Positions 52,155 through 55,978 of a stretch of DNA of 55,978 bases are shown here, piece by piece. The position numbers and the translations under genes are program-made. Source of the stretch: Sabulicella rubraurantiaca (GTDB taxonomy: Bacteria > Pseudomonadota > Alphaproteobacteria > Acetobacterales > Acetobacteraceae); assembly GCF_017355885.1 (NCBI RefSeq), contig NZ_JAFEUU010000022.1:1-55978 (forward strand), read 5' to 3'. Position 1 is the first letter of the stretch, and every line of letters starts with the position of its first letter. The notes under the pieces are model-generated. The model saw only the letters and a program-made list of their open reading frames with translations, was not told the DNA's origin and ran no database searches.

Positions 52155-52331
52155 ATGTCCTCCATCATCACGTCCTCCTTTCCCGCCGGCCACGCCCTGG
52201 AGGACGGCCAGCTCGGCATCCTCTCGGGCGGCCTGAGCGTGATGGGCGCGGTCGGCATCGGGCTCGACGTCATCGCGGGCGGCGCCCTGATCGTGGCGAC
52301 AGGCGGGAGCATGTCGGACTTCTTGCGCTGA
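52155..52331 (+). CDS. Putative double-glycine-leader peptide (bacteriocin-like)
   Basis: Peptide of 58 residues. ATG 52155 follows AAGGAG by eight to nine bases. Residues 1-26 look like a double-glycine leader: polar start, then HALEDGQLGILSGG, fitting L-x-x-x-x-L-x-x-I-x-G-G. Cleavage after Gly-Gly by a C39-type peptidase/ABC exporter would release a 32-residue core, LSVMGAVGIGLDVIAGG plus ALIVATGGSMSDFLR, that is hydrophobic, Gly-rich, with G-x-x-x-G-like spacing and an acidic/basic end, as in class II bacteriocins or small membrane peptides. No exporter or immunity gene is adjacent. It could instead be a short membrane protein whose helix happens to contain GG. Assignment is inference from pattern only. 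Confidence 0.5.
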   Translation: MSSIITSSFPAGHALEDGQLGILSGGLSVMGAVGIGLDVIAGGALIVATGGSMSDFLR

Positions 52332-52542
52332 TGATAGAGTAGGGGAATGCCAGACGGGTTCGGGGAGACCAACGTCAGCGGCTTTTCCGAACAGACGATC
52401 ACCGCTGCGGCCAAAATATGTCTGGCTGTTTCGCGGGCGCTGGGGAGAACACCTGAAGGGGAGCGCCTTCCTCTGCGTCCAGGCCGGCAGTCTCGGCCGC
52501 TCCCCTTACCACAGCCGTCCTCCACAACGCGCCGCTCAGCAT

Positions 52543-55401
52543 CTACAGGATCAAGCTTGCAATGCGCTCAGCCAGCTCTGCGTTACGGAATGGCTTGGTC
52601 AAGCGCGGGAGGTCGGGGGTAACCCCCTCGGCCTCGGCATAGCCCGACACGATCAGCACCGGTAAGTCCGCCTGCGACGCTCGAAGCTTGCGGGCCAGGT
52701 CTACCCCGCTCATTCCCGGCATTAGATGATCGGTGACCAGCAGAGCTGGCCTTATACCGCCCTCAACGAGGCGACACGCCTCCTCGGCCGAGCCAGCCTC
52801 GATCACTTCAAAGCCGAGGTCTATCAGCATGTCAGCCGTACTCATGCGCACAAGGTCCTCGTCGTCGACAAGCAGCGCCAGACCTCGACCCTTCTGGATT
52901 TGGGGTGAGGACGCGTCGGCTTCGCTTGCCTCCAACGGCGCCGCGCTGACCGGAAGCCAAAGCCCGATCGTTGTGCCGCGGCCAAGCGCGCTGTCGATGG
53001 TTAGCCCGCCGCCGAGTTGGGCGGTGAGGCCGTGCACCATCGACAAACCAAGACCCGTGCCCTTGCCGACGCCCTTGGTCGAGAAGAACGGCTCCACGGC
53101 TCGCTTGACCGTTGTCTCGTCCATGCCGACGCCGGTGTCGGTGACGCACAGCACGACATATCGCCCGCGCTGGAGCTTCGCCCGATGCTCGCCGCGCACG
53201 CCTTCGCGCTTGGCCTCAATCGTTAGCATGCCTCCGTTTGGCATGGCATCGCGTGCATTCACGGCGAGGTTGAGGAGCGCCATCTCGAGCTGGTTCTGAT
53301 CGGCGGTTACCGGCGGCAGGTCGGGTCCAAGTTCGACCCGCACGTCTATCTGAGGCCCGAGCGTCGAGCTGATCAGCGCGGCCATGCCCTCAACCACTGC
53401 CCGCAGGTCGACCGGCGTCGGCTGGAGCGGCTGGCGCCGCGCGAAAGCGAGCAGGCGTTGGACCAGCGTCTTTGCTCGCTCGGCTGATTGAAGCGCGCCG
53501 TCGATGAGCCGGCGCTCGCGCTCGCTGCCCACGCCGCGGCGCATCAGCATATCGAGCGAGCCGATGATGGGTGTCAGCAGGTTGTTGAAGTCGTGAGCGA
53601 CGCCACCCGTGAGCTGGCCCATCGCCTCCAACTTCTGCGACTGGCGCAGCTGTTCCTCGGCGGCAAGCTGGGCAGTCAGGTCGCGGCTGGCGCCGATCAG
53701 GCGATGGATGCGGCCCTCCGCGTCGCGCACCGGCACCAGCACCGTGTCCCAGTAGGTCGGTCCGCCGTGCAACTCGAACGTCTCGCGGTACTGGTAGACC
53801 TCGCCCGATTGAAGCACGCGGCGATAATGGCCGGTGACCTGCGCCGCGAGCACTGGAGGCAAGATCTCGTCGAGGCGCTTGCCACGCACGTCGGCGAGCG
53901 ACAGCCCGATGCTCGCTTGGTGCGCCGGATTGAGATCCTCGACCGTGAAGCCGCCGTCTTCGAGCACGTTTACCACGAACAGCGCCTCGGCCGTGTTCTC
54001 GAAGTAGGCGCGGTAGAGCGCGTCCGCTTCCTGGCGCGCCGCCTCGGCCGCCGCTAGGCGCCGCTGCTCCTCGATGCGCGCGGTCACGTCGTAGGCGAAC
54101 TGATATGCCGCCACCGGCTCGCTGTCGGCGCCCCGCAGTACATCGTACTTCATCTCGTAAAAGCGGCGCGCAAGGCTGCGATCGCCGAACTCGCCTACCT
54201 CGGTGAACGCCTCGCCGGCGAGCGCGCGGGCCCACACCGCTTTCACGGCGGCCCGGTGCTCGGACTTTCCGGCAAGCACGCCGAGCATCGAGTCACCGAC
54301 TTTCGGGCGCACGCCGAAGATGCGCTCAAACTCGTCGGCTGCCGCCTTGTTGATCGCGAGCCATCGGAACTCCCGGTCGGCCACCTGCACGAAGGCGTCG
54401 GTGCCTTCGACGATGTCGGCCAGCAGCTTGCGCTCGGCGAGCGCCTCGGCGACGCGGCGCTCCAGCATCTCGTTCACCTCGCGCAGGCGCGCCTCGCTCG
54501 TGCGCAGCGCTTCCTCGGCTAGCTTCGTCGCAGTAACGTCGCGGGAGACTGACAGGAGCTTCTCCGGCCTTCCGTCCGGGCCATTGATCGCGCTGACGAT
54601 CACGTCCCACCAACGGGGCGATCCCTTTATGGTCGTGGCGAAACCTTGGAAACGGCCCGTGCCTCCGCGCCCCGCTTCGGCGAGGGCCGCGACCGCCTTC
54701 TCGTGCTCCTCACCCCGCCAAAAGTCGGGCCACCATGCGCCGCGGACCGCGCTGAAGTCGTCCACCTCCATGACGCACATGCCGCCTTCGCTCATGAACT
54801 CGAGACGACCGCCGAGATCGAGCACTTTGATGCAGTCGGCGGACGCCTGGAGGATGCGTCGGTTGAACTCCTCGCTTTTGCGCAGCGCGCGCTCTGCCAG
54901 AACGCGCCCGGTCGTTTCCGAGACGATACAGAGGACGCCACCGACTGACCCGTCCGCCTCAGGCACCGCCGAATAGGAGATGTCGAAGTAGACCGTCTCA
55001 CCTTTTCCGCCGTGACGCTCGATATAGAAGGGCCGATCCTTCGCCGAGAAGGTCTCGCCGGTGTCACGCACCCCGCGCAACAGCGGCTCCAGGTCGTCCC
55101 AGAGTTCAGCCCAGTTTTCGCGCGCCGGCTGGCCGAGCGCGCGCGGGTGCTTGTCTCCGATCGTCGGCGCGTAGGCGTCGTTGTAGAGCGCGGCGTATTC
55201 CGAGCCCCAGAACAGCACGATCTGTGCCTCGGCGCGGAGCATCAGGGCAACCACGTTCCGTAAACTCGGCGACCACGCATCGGGCGGACCCAGGGGCGAA
55301 CCCGACCAATCGCGGGTACGCATAATGTGACCCGTGTCTCCGCCGCCTGCGGGGACCGCAGGAGTGTCCAGTTTCGGCTTCGGCTCTACCGGCGTCTCCA
55401 A
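52543..55401 (-). CDS. Soluble multi-PAS hybrid histidine kinase
   Basis: Large cytoplasmic kinase of 952 residues. An N-terminal sensor (TRDWSGSPLGPPDAWSPSLR, as in phytochrome-like PAS proteins) is followed by four PAS domains (about 60-175, 180-300, 330-440, 460-590), HisKA with His603 in GGVAHDFNN, HATPase (NLAVNARDAM, GKGTGLGLSMVHG) and a receiver with Asp in ALLVTDHLMPGMSG. The start is TTG 55401; the HIMRTRDW Met is an alternative. Its DHp/CA region is paralogous to the KaiC-coupled kinase. No receiver gene is adjacent. Phosphate likely passes through its own receiver to an unlinked Hpt protein. Confidence 0.9.
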   Translation of the reverse strand: METPVEPKPKLDTPAVPAGGGDTGHIMRTRDWSGSPLGPPDAWSPSLRNVVALMLRAEAQIVLFWGSEYAALYNDAYAPTIGDKHPRALGQPARENWAELWDDLEPLLRGVRDTGETFSAKDRPFYIERHGGKGETVYFDISYSAVPEADGSVGGVLCIVSETTGRVLAERALRKSEEFNRRILQASADCIKVLDLGGRLEFMSEGGMCVMEVDDFSAVRGAWWPDFWRGEEHEKAVAALAEAGRGGTGRFQGFATTIKGSPRWWDVIVSAINGPDGRPEKLLSVSRDVTATKLAEEALRTSEARLREVNEMLERRVAEALAERKLLADIVEGTDAFVQVADREFRWLAINKAAADEFERIFGVRPKVGDSMLGVLAGKSEHRAAVKAVWARALAGEAFTEVGEFGDRSLARRFYEMKYDVLRGADSEPVAAYQFAYDVTARIEEQRRLAAAEAARQEADALYRAYFENTAEALFVVNVLEDGGFTVEDLNPAHQASIGLSLADVRGKRLDEILPPVLAAQVTGHYRRVLQSGEVYQYRETFELHGGPTYWDTVLVPVRDAEGRIHRLIGASRDLTAQLAAEEQLRQSQKLEAMGQLTGGVAHDFNNLLTPIIGSLDMLMRRGVGSERERRLIDGALQSAERAKTLVQRLLAFARRQPLQPTPVDLRAVVEGMAALISSTLGPQIDVRVELGPDLPPVTADQNQLEMALLNLAVNARDAMPNGGMLTIEAKREGVRGEHRAKLQRGRYVVLCVTDTGVGMDETTVKRAVEPFFSTKGVGKGTGLGLSMVHGLTAQLGGGLTIDSALGRGTTIGLWLPVSAAPLEASEADASSPQIQKGRGLALLVDDEDLVRMSTADMLIDLGFEVIEAGSAEEACRLVEGGIRPALLVTDHLMPGMSGVDLARKLRASQADLPVLIVSGYAEAEGVTPDLPRLTKPFRNAELAERIASLIL

Positions 55402-55749
55402 GGATCAGCTCTGTTGTTCGTTGCGATGAAGTCGCTGAAGCAAGATTGTTATTCAACAAGTAGCAGAACCCCTCAGCCCGGTCACTCCACTCGGCATCGG
55501 TCCAGAAGGGGAACGCTTTCCCCTGCGCCGAGCCTGTCGCCTCGTCCGACCCCTTCTGCGGGGACGGCGCTGGGTGCGTCGGGTGGGCATGGTGCCAAGC
55601 CCAGCAAAGCAAGCATGAAGAGAACAAGCGCTGCCGTCTCCCTGTTCCAAAATGCCGCTACCGTTCAGGATCGGGCGGGTCAGAGCAGCGAAGTAATGGA
55701 ACAGGGGCCCTTGATGTTCTTGATTTTTTTAACACTCTCAAATCCCGCT
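55402..55749. other. Intergenic DNA; no gene seen
   Basis: It holds the upstream region of the kinase and, near 55705-55740, a sequence with TTTTTTTAACACTCTC that may be the outer end of the IS5 element that follows. Confidence 0.35.
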
Positions 55750-55978
55750 TCATAAAGTGCGTGCGATGCGGCGCAGAAGCACGGCCGCGGCGGCGATTGT
55801 GAAGAACGCGGCGGCCGAACTCGCGGTGGCTTCGTGGCCACGGGCGAGACGCCGGCAGCGGCTGGTCCAGCCGAAGGTGCGCTCGATCACCCAGCGACGG
55901 GGCTGAACCGCGAAGCCTTGTGCATCCGGAGCACGGCCGACCAGCTGGACCGTGACGGGCGTCGCGGTGGCGACGCGC
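55750..55978 (-). CDS. IS5-family transposase, C-terminal part (cut by window edge)
   Basis: The last 75 residues of an IS5-type transposase: VGRAPDAQGFAVQPRRWVIE and RTFGWTSRCRRLARGHEATA, with catalytic Glu in WVIERTFGW, ending RIARTL-stop at 55750-55752. The frame is open to the window end. It belongs to a different IS5 subgroup from the other copies here. Confidence 0.85.
   Translation of the reverse strand, partial: RVATATPVTVQLVGRAPDAQGFAVQPRRWVIERTFGWTSRCRRLARGHEATASSAAAFFTIAAAAVLLRRIARTL

Noticed and set aside
52348-52622. 91-codon plus-strand ORF after the double-glycine peptide
   Set aside because: Its second half is antisense to the kinase end, and composition is low-complexity. 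An immunity protein would be attractive here but nothing supports it.
1-55978. CRISPR arrays, tRNA and rRNA genes
   Set aside because: No regularly spaced repeats, no cloverleaf with conserved T-loop sequence and no rRNA core sequence was recognised by reading; a tRNA scan was not possible.

Overview
The window is GC-rich with strong purine ribosome sites. It looks like chromosome or large-replicon DNA of an alphaproteobacterium. The gene set (a Liv-type ABC operon, several hybrid histidine kinases, a KaiC-like ATPase, a DUF2236 oxygenase, many IS5-family elements) fits an Acetobacteraceae / Roseomonas-like organism best; that placement is inference from gene content. No rRNA, tRNA, CRISPR array or replication gene was found.

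Layout. 1-4.4 kb: edge of an IS630 transposase, two small unknown genes, a paralog remnant, and a secreted alpha/beta hydrolase bracketed by ends of one IS5 subgroup. 4.6-9.9 kb: a five-gene branched-chain-amino-acid-type ABC operon (livG-livF-livH-livM-binding protein, minus strand), convergent with an internally deleted acyl-CoA synthetase. 10.2-14.2 kb: an MFS exporter and a tandem GNAT acetyltransferase between two inverted, decayed copies of one IS5 element. 14.3-19.8 kb: an FAD monooxygenase; two divergent PEP-CTERM-type secreted protein genes (one truncated), each with a sigma-54-like promoter; small unknown genes; an orphan receiver; a GrlR-like gene split at a T7 run. 19.9-22.9 kb: a decaying prophage lysis cassette (lysozyme, lipoprotein, small membrane protein, holin-like protein) hit by an IS5 element.

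23.3-39.5 kb is the best-preserved block and is devoted to sensing. It holds a TetR regulator with a palindromic operator and a glutathione transferase; a KaiC-like ATPase translationally coupled to a hybrid kinase; a Cache-type hybrid kinase; an AI-2E/PerM transporter with a long soluble tail; a CHASE3-like hybrid kinase coupled to a CheY-like receiver; an SH3 lipoprotein; and a PilZ protein. 39.9-56 kb is a patchwork: a low-GC DUF2272-like gene, a SET-domain protein, a decayed IS200/IS605 element, a DUF2236 oxygenase, a ParDE module, several IS5 remnants (one fused in frame to a VOC protein), alanine dehydrogenase, an SRPBCC and a PhnB-like protein, a 58-residue double-glycine peptide, a fourth large hybrid kinase and a transposase cut by the window edge.

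Pseudogenes and IS remnants are very common. The items most worth following up are the double-glycine peptide, the twin sigma-54/PEP-CTERM locus, the KaiC-kinase pair, the PerM tail, the amber codons shared by decaying genes, and the conserved G-run frameshift site of the IS5 transposases.
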